Source of the DNA: JANXVR01 sp034667405
GTDB lineage: Bacteria > Actinomycetota > UBA4738 > HRBIN12
NCBI GenBank assembly: GCA_034667405.1
Contig: JAXDJX010000002.1
Coordinates: 104,807-168,806 of the forward strand
DNA: 64,000 nt
Direction: 5' to 3'
Under the pieces are notes generated by a model, which ran no database searches, was not told the origin of the DNA, and saw nothing but the letters and a program-made list of their open reading frames with translations. The translations under genes were made by a program, and so were the position numbers. Shown piece by piece: positions 34,593 to 42,961 of this stretch. How positions within the stretch are numbered: position 1 is the stretch's first letter; each line of letters begins with the position of its first letter.

Positions 34593-35008
34593 CTCTCAGG
34601 GCTAGTCCTACGCCGCACCAGTCCGTGCACCGCAAGCGCCAACCCTGCGCCGGCTGCCTCTGCCGGGATGTCCCCGATCTCCGGCGAGCGCGTCGCCGTG
34701 AAACCTTGCAGCACCTCGATCAGGGCGCCGAACGCCACGGCTCCCACCGGGACCCACATCGCCCTCCGCATGTACCGCCCATCCCCTCGACAGGGCCGCC
34801 ACACGGCCGCGAAGAGGAAGCTCAGGCTGGTCGCGAAGTAGGCGAAGGCATGGCCGACCTTGTCCGCTCCGTCGAACGAACTCCCTCCCGGCGGTGCTTC
34901 CACGAAGCTGAACCACAGGGTCACGAGCACGCACGCCGCCGTGAGGCCCCATAGCGCGACATCTATCGCGCGATCATGCTGCCGAGGGACGCGGTCGGTT
35001 GTTCGCAT
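34562..35008 (-). CDS. VanZ-like membrane protein
   Basis: 148 residues with four membrane helices. The VanZ-type sequence ADKVGHAFAYFATSLSFLFA and FGALIEVLQGFTATRSPEIGDIPAEAAGAGLAL is diagnostic. The last ten residues (GRGGIRTHG) are encoded by the antisense strand of the tRNA-Ser(UGA) 3' end, a 31-bp overlap, so the real functional end is probably the preceding helix. VanZ-like proteins alter envelope properties and glycopeptide tolerance in some bacteria; the role here is unknown. Confidence 0.8.
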   Translation of the reverse strand: MRTTDRVPRQHDRAIDVALWGLTAACVLVTLWFSFVEAPPGGSSFDGADKVGHAFAYFATSLSFLFAAVWRPCRGDGRYMRRAMWVPVGAVAFGALIEVLQGFTATRSPEIGDIPAEAAGAGLALAVHGLVRRRTSPESGRGGIRTHG

Positions 35009-35019
35009 GAGGCACGGTA

Positions 35020-36003
35020 TCAGCGGGCCTCGGTGGGCTCCTCTACCGAACTCGCTTCACCGATGTGGACGTGAACGTCTTCTTCTCTCACCCGTTCCTC
35101 TTGTTTGGCGTACTTCGCGAACGCGCGCCGGTCGGCGTCGGTGAGCGGCGGTTGGCTCAGGCTCCGAGGCCAGAGATGGTCGTGCTTCACCACGTTGATC
35201 TCCGCGGCGAACAGGGTGATCTGCGCTCCAAGGTAGAGCCAGGTCAAGAGACCGATGACGATCGCGAACGTCCCGTACACCTCGCTCGCTCCTTTGAGCT
35301 GGTGGCCGACGTAGTACCCGCCGACGGCTTCAAGCACCGTCCACGTGACGGCGCCCGCGATCGCGCCCGGGGCTACCGTCGACCACGAGATATCCGCCGC
35401 CGTGAGGATCCGGAACGCGCACATGAACAGGACGATGTTCAGCGCCAATCCCACCACGAACCCTGCGGCCGCGAGCCAGCCGTTGTGGCTGCCCGAGCCG
35501 ATGCCGGCAGCCAGGCTCGAGGCCAACGTCAGGACACCGAGGACCACCAGCATCAGCAACGCCCGGGCGGTTGACTTGAGGAAGTTGGGCCGATCCTTGT
35601 ACGGGATGTTCCACACCGTGTTCATCGCATTCTCGAACGCCTTCACCACCCCCAACCCCGACCAGAGCGTCAAGATCAACGCGAGCGCGAGTGCCAGTCC
35701 GCCGGCGTTCAAGGCCTTCACGCTGTTCCCCAGCTGGGTTCCGATGATCGGGAAGCTCCGCAAGGCCGAGTGCAAGACGCTGTCCCGAAGCGCCGGGTTG
35801 CCCGACGTGAGCATGCCCAGCACCGTCACCGCAACCATCAAGAGCGGGAAGAGCGAGAAGAAGCCGAAGTAGGCGACCAGCGCGGCGAGGTTCCCCGCCT
35901 GATCGTCGCCGAACTTCTTCACGGTCGCGAAGATGAACGGCGTCGATCGTCGCGACTGCTGGAACTCGTCGATGCGGTGCACGGTTCGCTGCAGGACGTT
36001 CAT
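35020..36003 (-). CDS. YihY/virulence factor BrkB family membrane protein
   Basis: 327 residues with six membrane helices. The start VHRIDEFQQSRRSTPFIFATVKKFGDDQAGNLAALVAYFGFFSLFPLL and GAITWTVLEAVGGYYV-like central region with TFAIVIGLLTWLYLGAQITLFAAEINVV are typical of YihY/BrkB (formerly RNase BN) proteins. Function unclear; possibly a transporter. ATG 36003 is chosen over a frame open to 36222 because GGCAGGAGG lies just upstream. The C-terminus is long, charged and cytoplasmic. Confidence 0.9.
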   Translation of the reverse strand: MNVLQRTVHRIDEFQQSRRSTPFIFATVKKFGDDQAGNLAALVAYFGFFSLFPLLMVAVTVLGMLTSGNPALRDSVLHSALRSFPIIGTQLGNSVKALNAGGLALALALILTLWSGLGVVKAFENAMNTVWNIPYKDRPNFLKSTARALLMLVVLGVLTLASSLAAGIGSGSHNGWLAAAGFVVGLALNIVLFMCAFRILTAADISWSTVAPGAIAGAVTWTVLEAVGGYYVGHQLKGASEVYGTFAIVIGLLTWLYLGAQITLFAAEINVVKHDHLWPRSLSQPPLTDADRRAFAKYAKQEERVREEDVHVHIGEASSVEEPTEAR

Positions 36004-36078
36004 TCGGCCTCCTGCCCTAGAGTTCCCGACCTCCCGAGTGGCAAACATGTCGGCGGCCAAGATCGGCTGGGCTCTGGG

Positions 36079-37068
36079 ATGCTCGGTCGCGTGTCCTTCC
36101 CACGCATCGGATCCCGCCCCGGCCTTGTCGTGGTTGCTCTGGTGGTGGTCGCCGCTGCTGCGTTGTGGGGGTTCGTGTTCCGAACCTCGCATCGTCCACC
36201 GCCCGCGTTCCTTCCGGAGCACGGCGCGCTCTTCGGCGTCTACGTCTCGCCCACGTCGGGCCAGGATGCCGTTACGGCGATCTCATCGTTCGAGGCGAAA
36301 CTCGGAAGGTCGCAAACGCTGGAACGCGAGTACGTGCTGTGGGATCAGAGCTGGCCGACCGCGACCGACACGTGGTCGCGCGATCACGGCGCCGTCCCGT
36401 TCATCAGTTGGCGGGCGCAGCTGATGTCGGGAGCGGCGGTCGCGTGGAACGACATCGCGAACGGTTCCCACGACGCGGCTATCGACGCACGCGCGCGGGA
36501 CCTCAAGGCGTTCGGCCTACCTGTGATCTTCACGTTCAACCATGAACCCGAGAATGACCACGTGGCAGGCGACGCCGCGGCCTTCGTCGCCGCGTTCCGC
36601 CACGTTGAGGATCGATTCCGGCTGGACGGTGTGACGAACGTGTCCTACGCCTGGACGGTGATGGCCTGGAGCTTCGGCCGGGGAACAGCGGATGCGTTCT
36701 ATCCCGGCGACGAGTACGTGGACATCGTGGCCGCCGACGGCTACAACGACAGCGGTTGCCCGACACCCGGTCCCGATCGGATGTTCACGCAGATCTTCGG
36801 CGGGGCCCACGAGTTCGCGGTGACCCACGGGCTCCCCCTCATGGTGGCCGAATGGGGGGCAGCCACCGACCCCTCGCAGCCGATGGCCAGGCCGACGTGG
36901 ATCGCGCAGGTGGCCCAGCAGGCGCAGACATGGCCCGAACTCAAGGGGCTGATCTACTTCGACGCCGGTGTGCGATGTCCGCGCCACGTCGACGGAGATC
37001 CGGCGTCCCTCGCAGCCCTGTCGGCGATGGCCAAGCTCCCGTATTTCAGCGTCGAACCCCGCCTCTGA
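36079..37068 (+). CDS. glycoside hydrolase family 26-like protein
   Basis: 329 residues with an N-terminal signal anchor (RPGLVVVALVVVAAAALWGFVF) and a GH26-type TIM barrel outside. The acid/base Glu lies in IFTFNHEPENDH and the nucleophile Glu in LMVAEWGAATD. GH26 enzymes cleave beta-mannan or related beta-1,3/1,4 glycans by a retaining mechanism. It is monocistronic, divergent from yihY, 75 bp apart; TAGAGT at about 36018 is a possible -10. The substrate cannot be inferred from the sequence. Confidence 0.85.
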   Translation: MLGRVSFPRIGSRPGLVVVALVVVAAAALWGFVFRTSHRPPPAFLPEHGALFGVYVSPTSGQDAVTAISSFEAKLGRSQTLEREYVLWDQSWPTATDTWSRDHGAVPFISWRAQLMSGAAVAWNDIANGSHDAAIDARARDLKAFGLPVIFTFNHEPENDHVAGDAAAFVAAFRHVEDRFRLDGVTNVSYAWTVMAWSFGRGTADAFYPGDEYVDIVAADGYNDSGCPTPGPDRMFTQIFGGAHEFAVTHGLPLMVAEWGAATDPSQPMARPTWIAQVAQQAQTWPELKGLIYFDAGVRCPRHVDGDPASLAALSAMAKLPYFSVEPRL

Positions 37069-37092
37069 CCGGCCGTGCCAGGGCGGAGCCGG

Positions 37093-37115
37093 CCCTCCGT
37101 ATGCTGGAGGGGTGA
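37093..37115 (+). promoter_or_regulatory. hemE start hairpin and four-codon mini-ORF
   Basis: CCCTCC (37093-37098) pairs with GGAGGG (37106-37111) around a 7-base loop, and the right arm is both the only Shine-Dalgarno and the base just before the GTG start (37112). Inside it, ATG CTG GAG GGG TGA (37101-37115) is a four-codon frame whose stop overlaps the hemE GTG. Translation of hemE could be coupled to, or limited by, this element. Inferred by eye. Confidence 0.4.
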
Positions 37116-38164
37116 GCGAGCTCCCCGCATCCGACCGGCTCCTGCGCGCCCTTCGCCGCGAGCCCGTTGACCGCACGCCGGTCTGGTTCATGCGCCAGGC
37201 GGGCCGCTACCTGCCCGAATATCGCGAGCTGCGCGGTGATCGCGACATCCTGGAGACCTGCAAGGACGCCGAGGTGGTCTCCGAGATCACCCTGCAGCCG
37301 CTGCACCGGATGCCGCTGGACGCAGCCATCCTCTTCAGCGACATCATGGTTCCCCTGGCCGCCGTGGGCGTGCCGGTTCGGATCGAGCCCGGCCGCGGGC
37401 CAGTGGTCATGCCGCCCCTCCGCACCCTGGCCGACATCGAGCGACTACGGCCGCTGGAACCCGAGACCGATGTGCCCGAGGTCCTGGACGCCATCCGGCT
37501 GCTCCGCAAGGAACTCTCTGTTCCTCTCATCGGCTTCGCGGGAGCTCCGTTCACCCTTGCGAGCTACCTCCTGGAAGGCGGCCCCTCGAAGAGCCACGAA
37601 CGAACGAAGGCTCTCCTCTTCGGTGAGCCGGAGCTGTGGAACGCGTTGATGGGCCGGCTCGTGGACATCGTGTCCGCACATCTGATCGCCCAGGCGCAGG
37701 CCGGTGCGCAGATCCTGCAACTGTTCGACTCGTGGGTGGGTGCGCTGCACCCGGATGTATACGGACGCGCCGTTTTGCCGCACGTGCGAGAGGTGTTCGC
37801 CAGACTGTCCCCACTCGACGTGCCGACCATCCACTTCGGTGTCGGTACCGGTGAGCTGCTGCCGCTGATGGCCGAGGCCGGTGGCGATGCCATCGGCGTC
37901 GACTTCAAGACTCCACTTGACGCCGGCTGGTCGCGCATCGGTGGTCCGGATGTTCGCGCGGTTCAGGGCAACCTGGACCCGGCGGCGCTCCTCGCGCCGT
38001 GGGAGAGCACCGAGCGTGAGGTTCGCGCGGTCCTCTCAGCCGTGGGCGGCCGTGACGGGCACATCTTCAACCTAGGCCACGGAGTACTGCCCTCGACCGA
38101 TGTGGCACAGCTCCAACGCGTGGTGGAACTCGTCCACATCGAAACCGAGAGAACCTCCGCGTGA
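37112..38164 (+). CDS. hemE: uroporphyrinogen III decarboxylase
   Basis: 350 residues. HemE decarboxylates the four acetate side chains of uroporphyrinogen III to coproporphyrinogen III in the cytoplasm. The N-terminal signature PVWFMRQAGRYLPEYRELR contains the catalytic Arg residues, and GFAGAPFTLASYLLEGGPSK and HFGVGTGELLPLMAEAGGDAIGVDFKTPLD are conserved. It starts at GTG 37112 in a hairpin-covered site. It is the first gene of hemE-cpfC-cgoX-chdC; the downstream three starts all overlap the preceding stop by four bases. Confidence 0.97.
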   Translation: MSELPASDRLLRALRREPVDRTPVWFMRQAGRYLPEYRELRGDRDILETCKDAEVVSEITLQPLHRMPLDAAILFSDIMVPLAAVGVPVRIEPGRGPVVMPPLRTLADIERLRPLEPETDVPEVLDAIRLLRKELSVPLIGFAGAPFTLASYLLEGGPSKSHERTKALLFGEPELWNALMGRLVDIVSAHLIAQAQAGAQILQLFDSWVGALHPDVYGRAVLPHVREVFARLSPLDVPTIHFGVGTGELLPLMAEAGGDAIGVDFKTPLDAGWSRIGGPDVRAVQGNLDPAALLAPWESTEREVRAVLSAVGGRDGHIFNLGHGVLPSTDVAQLQRVVELVHIETERTSA

Positions 38165-39141
38165 GCGACCCCATGCCGATAGGCGTGCTCGTCATGGCGT
38201 ACGGGACAGCCAGCGGCCCCGACGACATCGAGCGCTACTACACCGATATCAGAGGTGGCCGGACCCCCGGCCCCGAGCATCTCGCCGAGTTGAAAGATCG
38301 TTACGCCGCCATCGGCAACGTGTTCCCCTTGCTCGATACCACCCGCGCGCAAGCCGAGGGACTGGTCGAACGCCTGAACGCCGATGCGGACGGCATGACC
38401 TATCGCGCCTACCTGGGCATGAAGCATTCCGACCCGTTCATCCCCGAGGGTCTGCGGCGGATGCGCGAGGACGGCGTCCGGCAGGGGGTCGGCATCGTCA
38501 TGGCGCCGCATTGGTCGGGCATGTCGATCGAGACCTACATCGACCGTGTACAGCAGGATGTCGATGCCAACGGTGGCCCAAACTTCACGTTCGTGCGGGA
38601 GTACGGCTCACATCCGGCGTTCGTCCGGTTCCTCGCCGGGAGGCTCCGCGAGGCTCTGGACGCGCTCGACCCCGCTACGCGAACGAACACCGCGGTGATC
38701 TTCTCCGCGCATTCGCTCCCGGTGCGGACGCTCGAGGACGGCACCAAGCGCTGTCTGCGGTGCGACTGCGAAACCGCCTGCCGTTACGACGGTGGCCTAC
38801 GTGCCACGGCCGACCTGGTCGCAGCCGAACTCGGCGGGCTGCCCTCTTACACCACGGCGTGGCAGAGCGCCGGCCGCACCGCCGATCCGTGGTGGGGTCC
38901 GCCTGTTGAGGACGTGATCCTCTCGGAGGTGAAAGATGGCCGCGATGCTGTTGTGGTCTGCAGCGCAGGTTTCGTCGCTGATCACCTCGAAGTGCTCTTC
39001 GACCTCGACATCGAGGCGAAGCAGCTGGCGGAGGATGCGGGTATCGCCTTCAGCAGGACGCGAATGCCGAACGCCGACCCCGAGTATCTCGACGTGCTCG
39101 CCACCGTGGTTCGAGATGAGCTGGCGGGTGCGGGCGGATGA
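38161..39141 (+). CDS. hemH: coproporphyrin III ferrochelatase (CpfC/HemH)
   Basis: 326 residues. Inserts Fe(II) into coproporphyrin III in the Gram-positive pathway. The core His is in IFSAHSLPVR (H184) and VVCSAGFVADHLEVLFDLDIEA forms the C-terminal substrate region. A cluster C198-x2-C201-x-C203-x3-C207 (KRCLRCDCETACRYDGG) forms an internal cysteine segment like those that hold a [2Fe-2S] cluster in some microbial ferrochelatases. It starts at GTG 38161 overlapping the hemE stop and overlaps cgoX by ATGA. Confidence 0.96.
   Translation: MSDPMPIGVLVMAYGTASGPDDIERYYTDIRGGRTPGPEHLAELKDRYAAIGNVFPLLDTTRAQAEGLVERLNADADGMTYRAYLGMKHSDPFIPEGLRRMREDGVRQGVGIVMAPHWSGMSIETYIDRVQQDVDANGGPNFTFVREYGSHPAFVRFLAGRLREALDALDPATRTNTAVIFSAHSLPVRTLEDGTKRCLRCDCETACRYDGGLRATADLVAAELGGLPSYTTAWQSAGRTADPWWGPPVEDVILSEVKDGRDAVVVCSAGFVADHLEVLFDLDIEAKQLAEDAGIAFSRTRMPNADPEYLDVLATVVRDELAGAGG
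38747..38812 (+). other. internal Cys motif in ferrochelatase
   Basis: Codons for a C-x2-C-x-C-x3-C segment (residues 198-207 of the ferrochelatase). Comparable internal four-Cys segments have been described as [2Fe-2S] ligands in Myxococcus-type ferrochelatases, unlike the C-terminal ligands of mammalian enzymes. Cluster binding is inferred. Confidence 0.5.
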
Positions 39142-40517
39142 GTGTGCTGGTCGTGGGCGGAGGCGTGAGCGGCCTCACCGCCGCCTACCGTCTGCACCGA
39201 GCGGGGGTAGACGTCACGCTCCTCGAAGCCGGCGAACATCCCGGCGGGCGGATCGGATCGATCGAGGTGGGCGGCATCAACGTCGAGACCGGTCCCGACT
39301 CCTTCCTGGCGCGCAAGCCGTGGGCCGTCGAACTCTGCAACGAACTCGGCTTGCCCCTGGTGTCGCCGGGTGCGAGCGGAGCGTTGTTGTGGACCGCGCA
39401 CGGGCTTGTGCATTTCCTCAGGGAGACGCCGTTCGGGATCCCGGGGGATGTGGGAGACGTGCTGCGCTGGCCCGGACTCTCCAAGGCCGGCCGCCGCCGT
39501 GCCCTGCGCGATCTCCTGATCGGCAAGCGCAAGGACGGTGTGGAGGAGTCGCTTGGCGGGCTGCTCAGGCGCCGCTTAGGGGATGAGGCGACCGATCGTG
39601 CGATCGCTCCGCTCCTGGGCGGTCTCTACGCCGGCGACGTGGATCGGCTGTCTGCATCGGCCACCTTCCCCGAACTCATCGCCTGGGAGGAGTCGCAGGG
39701 GAGTCTCATCCGCGGTTCGCAGGCGGCCAAACGCAACGCCGGAAACGCGAAGGCCTCGCCGATGTTCGTCAAGCCACGGGACGGGGTGGGTGCCCTCACC
39801 GATGCCCTCGTCGATGCCCTGGGCGAACGTGTTCGAACGGAAACCGAGGCCACCTCGATCGATCGCGCCGGCGTCGGTTACTCGGTAACGGCCACCGGCG
39901 GAGCGACGTTCGAGGCTGATGCCGTGATCGTCGCGACACCGCCGAGGGCCGCCGCGGCACAGCTCGAGCGCCTCGCCGCCGGATCGGCCGACGAACTCGG
40001 CGGGATCCGATCCGTGTCTACCGCCGTGGTCGTGTTCGTCTATCCCGAAGGGACGCAGGAAGGGCTGCGTGACGGAACCGGGTTCGTGGTTCCCCGCGAC
40101 ATGGCGCCCATGACAGCGGCCACGTGGCTCAGCAATAAGTGGCCCGACCCGGCGTTCGGGACCAGGGCAGTGGTGCGGTGCTTCGTCGGTGCCGACGGCG
40201 AGGAGGACATCTTGGACGCGCCCGACCACGACATCATCGATGCGTGTGCCCGGCACCTGTCTGCGGTGGTGGCACTTCCGGCCGAACCGGAGACCGCCGC
40301 CGTGGTCCGCTGGCCGACGTCGATGCCCCAGTATGAGGTGGGTCACGCCGCCAGGGTCGCGCGTATCCGTGAAGGTCTCCCGGCGGGTATCTTCGTGATC
40401 GGTAACGCCTACGACGGCGTCGGGATCCCCGATTGTGTCCGCGCCGCGAACGACACCGCCGGCCAGGTCTCCGCACGCGAAGGGGTTCCCGCGACCGGCC
40501 AGAAGGAGCAGGTATGA
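39138..40517 (+). CDS. hemG: coproporphyrinogen III oxidase CgoX (HemY-type)
   Basis: 459-residue FAD flavoprotein of the HemY/PPO family that oxidises coproporphyrinogen III to coproporphyrin III with O2. The FAD-binding N-terminus reads VLVVGGGVSGLTAAYRLHRAG and LLEAGEHPGGRIGS; the C-terminal FAD-contact block is GIFVIGNAYDGVGIPDCVRAAN. Because chdC follows directly, the oxidised product is taken to be coproporphyrin rather than protoporphyrin. Start and stop overlap the neighbours by four bases each. Confidence 0.93.
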   Translation: MSVLVVGGGVSGLTAAYRLHRAGVDVTLLEAGEHPGGRIGSIEVGGINVETGPDSFLARKPWAVELCNELGLPLVSPGASGALLWTAHGLVHFLRETPFGIPGDVGDVLRWPGLSKAGRRRALRDLLIGKRKDGVEESLGGLLRRRLGDEATDRAIAPLLGGLYAGDVDRLSASATFPELIAWEESQGSLIRGSQAAKRNAGNAKASPMFVKPRDGVGALTDALVDALGERVRTETEATSIDRAGVGYSVTATGGATFEADAVIVATPPRAAAAQLERLAAGSADELGGIRSVSTAVVVFVYPEGTQEGLRDGTGFVVPRDMAPMTAATWLSNKWPDPAFGTRAVVRCFVGADGEEDILDAPDHDIIDACARHLSAVVALPAEPETAAVVRWPTSMPQYEVGHAARVARIREGLPAGIFVIGNAYDGVGIPDCVRAANDTAGQVSAREGVPATGQKEQV

Positions 40518-41203
40518 CCGAGATCACGAGCGAGACCGTCTACACCCTCTACCCGGTGTTCATGTCCACGCCGGACTATCGCGAAGCGTTCGCCGATGCC
40601 GAGGATCTGGGGCGCGCAGCCCGCGAGGTTGATGACCTGATCAAGCGCTGGGCCGGGCGCGTCGAATGTCGCGGCACCTACTCGACCGTCGCCTTCCGAG
40701 CCGACGCCGACCTGATGCTGTGGATCCACGGGGCAACGCCCGAGGACGTGCAGACCTTCTTGGTGGAGTTCCGCAGGACGGAGGCGGGAAGCCTGCTGGA
40801 TCTCACCTGGACGTTCATGGGTGTGACCAAGCCGGCTGAGTTCGTGGCCGATCACCGCCCTGCGTTCGTGAAAGGGGTGCCCCCCGAGACGTACCTCTGC
40901 GTCTATCCCTTCGTGCGAACGCCTGAGTGGTACCTGCTCCCGGGTGACGAACGCGGCGAGCTCCTGCGCGAGCACGGGATGTTGGGAAGGGACTTCCCCG
41001 AGGTTCTCGCGAACACCACCAGCGGGTTCGGATTGGGTGACTGGGAATGGATCCTGGCGTTCGAGGCTCCCGCCGCCGACATGCTGGTCGATTGCATCCG
41101 AGCCCTGCGCAACACGAAGGCCCGCCTCTACACCAAGGAAGAGATCCCGTTCATCACCGGTATCCGCAAGCCGGTCGCCGAAGCCCTCGCCGACCTCGTC
41201 TAG
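40514..41203 (+). CDS. chdC: coproheme decarboxylase (ChdC/HemQ)
   Basis: 229 residues of the chlorite-dismutase fold. ChdC converts coproheme III to haem b with H2O2, ending the coproporphyrin-dependent pathway. Conserved segments are CVYPFVRTPEWYLL, ELLREHGMLGRDFPEV and the C-terminal ALRNTKARLYTKEEIPFITG. In this family the catalytic Tyr lies in the YPF stretch and the iron-ligand His in the EHG stretch. ATG 40514 overlaps the cgoX stop (ATGA). Its presence shows that the cluster makes haem by the Gram-positive route. Confidence 0.95.
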   Translation: MTEITSETVYTLYPVFMSTPDYREAFADAEDLGRAAREVDDLIKRWAGRVECRGTYSTVAFRADADLMLWIHGATPEDVQTFLVEFRRTEAGSLLDLTWTFMGVTKPAEFVADHRPAFVKGVPPETYLCVYPFVRTPEWYLLPGDERGELLREHGMLGRDFPEVLANTTSGFGLGDWEWILAFEAPAADMLVDCIRALRNTKARLYTKEEIPFITGIRKPVAEALADLV

Positions 41204-41221
41204 ACCGAAAGGACAAGAACG

Positions 41222-41833
41222 ATGAGATCACTGATCGTGAGCACCTTCTTGACCCTCGACGGAGTGATGCAGGCTCCGGGCGGACCCGAAGAGGACGACA
41301 GCAACGGCTTCAAAGAAGGTGGCTGGTCGGTGAACTATTGGGACGAGCAGATGGGACAGGTCATGGGCGAGGCGATGAGCACGCCGTTCGACCTGGTGCT
41401 CGGGCGCAAGACCTATGACATCTTCGCCGCCTACTGGCCGAACGCTTCCGAAGAGCAGGGCGCCAAGCCATTGAACGATGCGACCAAGTACGTCGCGTCA
41501 CGGAGTCGCCCCGCGCTGGAGTGGGACAGGTCGGTCCTGATCGAGGGAGACGCGGCGGAAGGTATCGCGGCCCTCAAGAAGGAAGATGGACCGGAGCTGC
41601 AGGTGCACGGGAGCGGGAACCTGATCCAGACGCTGATGCGGCACAAGCTCGTCGACGAGTACCGCCTGTGGGTATTCCCCGTCGTGCTCGGGTCGGGTCA
41701 ACACCTGTTCGCCGATGGCACCATCCCCTCGGGGCTGAAGCTCGTCGACAACAAGGTCTCCACGACGGGAGTCGTGATCGGCACCTACGAGCCCGCAGGT
41801 GACCTTGTCACGGGTTCGTTCGCGCTGAACTGA
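41222..41833 (+). CDS. dihydrofolate reductase-family (RibD C-terminal-like) protein
   Basis: 203 residues with the DHFR/RibD C-terminal fold: start IVSTFLTLDGVMQAPGGPEED, GRKTYDIFAAYWP and LVDEYRLWVFPVVLGSG, the common signature of the actinobacterial family annotated as dihydrofolate-reductase-like. A GAAAGGAC Shine-Dalgarno precedes the ATG, 18 bp after chdC, so it may be read through from the haem operon. It is not a genuine folate enzyme by sequence; the substrate is unknown. Confidence 0.85.
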   Translation: MRSLIVSTFLTLDGVMQAPGGPEEDDSNGFKEGGWSVNYWDEQMGQVMGEAMSTPFDLVLGRKTYDIFAAYWPNASEEQGAKPLNDATKYVASRSRPALEWDRSVLIEGDAAEGIAALKKEDGPELQVHGSGNLIQTLMRHKLVDEYRLWVFPVVLGSGQHLFADGTIPSGLKLVDNKVSTTGVVIGTYEPAGDLVTGSFALN

Positions 41834-41839
41834 TCCGCG

Positions 41840-42193
41840 TTAGCGGACGAGGCAATCCGCGTCTTTCGGGAAGGTGGCGGTCGGAGCGGGGCCCCGCGAC
41901 GGCCCTTTGTTGAACCTGGCGTACCCGCGCCAGCGACGGTGGTGAACACTTCCGTTGTGGTCATGCTCGGTCCACCGGCAGTCGAAATGAACGGTGCGCC
42001 TGACCTTGCCCTTGAACGAGAAGCTCAGATCGTGAGCGGGCACGCGAGTTGCCTTCAGGACACCTGTTCGCGACTCCCAGAGGCGAACGTACGTGGGGTT
42101 TCCCCATCTCCTGGTGGCCGCGGACGCCGGTGTTGCCGCCAGAAGAGCGCCGATGATCATCAGGCTGACAAAAGTCTTCTTCATCGTTCGCAT
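41840..42193 (-). CDS. small secreted hypothetical protein
   Basis: 117 residues (or 114 from ATG 42184) with a signal peptide (KTFVSLMIIGALLAATPASAA, cleavage after ASA). The mature ~90 residues are basic, with Trp, His and two cysteines (FDCRWTEHDH and DADCLVR) likely to be disulphide-bonded. A CCGGAGG site precedes the first ATG. No family was recognised. Confidence 0.55.
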   Translation of the reverse strand: MRTMKKTFVSLMIIGALLAATPASAATRRWGNPTYVRLWESRTGVLKATRVPAHDLSFSFKGKVRRTVHFDCRWTEHDHNGSVHHRRWRGYARFNKGPSRGPAPTATFPKDADCLVR

Positions 42194-42243
42194 CCTCCGG
42201 ACTCGACAGTGAGGCCCCGTTTCATGCGCGAGGTATCGGCAGA

Positions 42244-42277
42244 ACGGGGGATGCTCTTAAGCGAAGCCATCCCCCGT
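42244..42277 (-). terminator. strong inverted repeat downstream of the HAD gene
   Basis: ACGGGGGATG (42244-42253) and CATCCCCCGT (42268-42277) are exact reverse complements, a 10-bp stem with a 14-base loop, 12 bases past the HAD hydrolase stop on the minus strand. There is no U tract, so it may be a factor-dependent terminator or an mRNA-stabilising end. An alternative shorter hairpin (TCCCCC-GTCC-GGGGGA, 42270-42285) overlaps it. Confidence 0.45.
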
Positions 42278-42289
42278 CCGGGGGAAGCC

Positions 42290-42961
42290 TCAGAGGATGT
42301 CGGTGAGCGAGGTGATCACCGCGTGCCCACGAGAGTCCGCGCTGACGCCCTCTTCCGGCCTGGCCTCTGGGCGGATGATCAGGCGCGGTTGGAGTCCGAC
42401 CGCAGCAGCCCCGCCGCAATACTCGGCCTGATCATCGACGAACAGACAGTCGGGAGCGTCGTCGGCGCGAAGCCCGATCCGGGACAAGGCCTCGACGTAG
42501 ATAGCCGCGTCGGGCTTCCGTGAACCGACCTCGAACGAGAGCACGACGGCGTCGAACGCCTCCGGAAGACCGAGTCGATCCACCACCGGCCGGGTCGAGT
42601 GCGAACAGTTGCTCACCAGCGCCGTCTTGATCCCCCGCGACCGAAGGTCGTGAAGGACCGGGAGTGAATCGTCGTACAGCAGGACCCCGACCTCCATCGC
42701 GCGTTCTTCCATCTCCCCGGCCTCTTTCACCAAGGCGTCATCCGGCTCGAGTCCGAGCGCTTCCAGCCAGTTCCGCGTGTCGCCCTCCATGTCGGGGAAC
42801 GCCCCGATACTTCGAAGAGCGCGCGTCGTCGTCATCGCCTCGCCGATCGCCTCCGGCGTGACGCCGACCAGTTCGGCCAGTTGTGCCTTGAGCCACGGCC
42901 ACTGGCTGTAGACCAACGTGTCGTAGAGGTCGATGAGCGCGGCCGCCGGTTGGTCGGTCAC
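42290..42961 (-). CDS. HAD-superfamily hydrolase
   Basis: 223 residues, HAD phosphatase fold with an alpha-helical C1-type cap. Motif I is ALIDLYDTLVYS (nucleophile Asp, general acid Asp two residues later in DLYD), motif II TALVSNCSHS, motif III Lys in GSRKPDAAIY, and motif IV FVDDQAEY. It starts at GTG 42961, overlapping the ppk2 stop by four bases, and probably acts on a small phosphate ester. The link to polyphosphate kinase is only by operon. Confidence 0.88.
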   Translation of the reverse strand: MTDQPAAALIDLYDTLVYSQWPWLKAQLAELVGVTPEAIGEAMTTTRALRSIGAFPDMEGDTRNWLEALGLEPDDALVKEAGEMEERAMEVGVLLYDDSLPVLHDLRSRGIKTALVSNCSHSTRPVVDRLGLPEAFDAVVLSFEVGSRKPDAAIYVEALSRIGLRADDAPDCLFVDDQAEYCGGAAAVGLQPRLIIRPEARPEEGVSADSRGHAVITSLTDIL

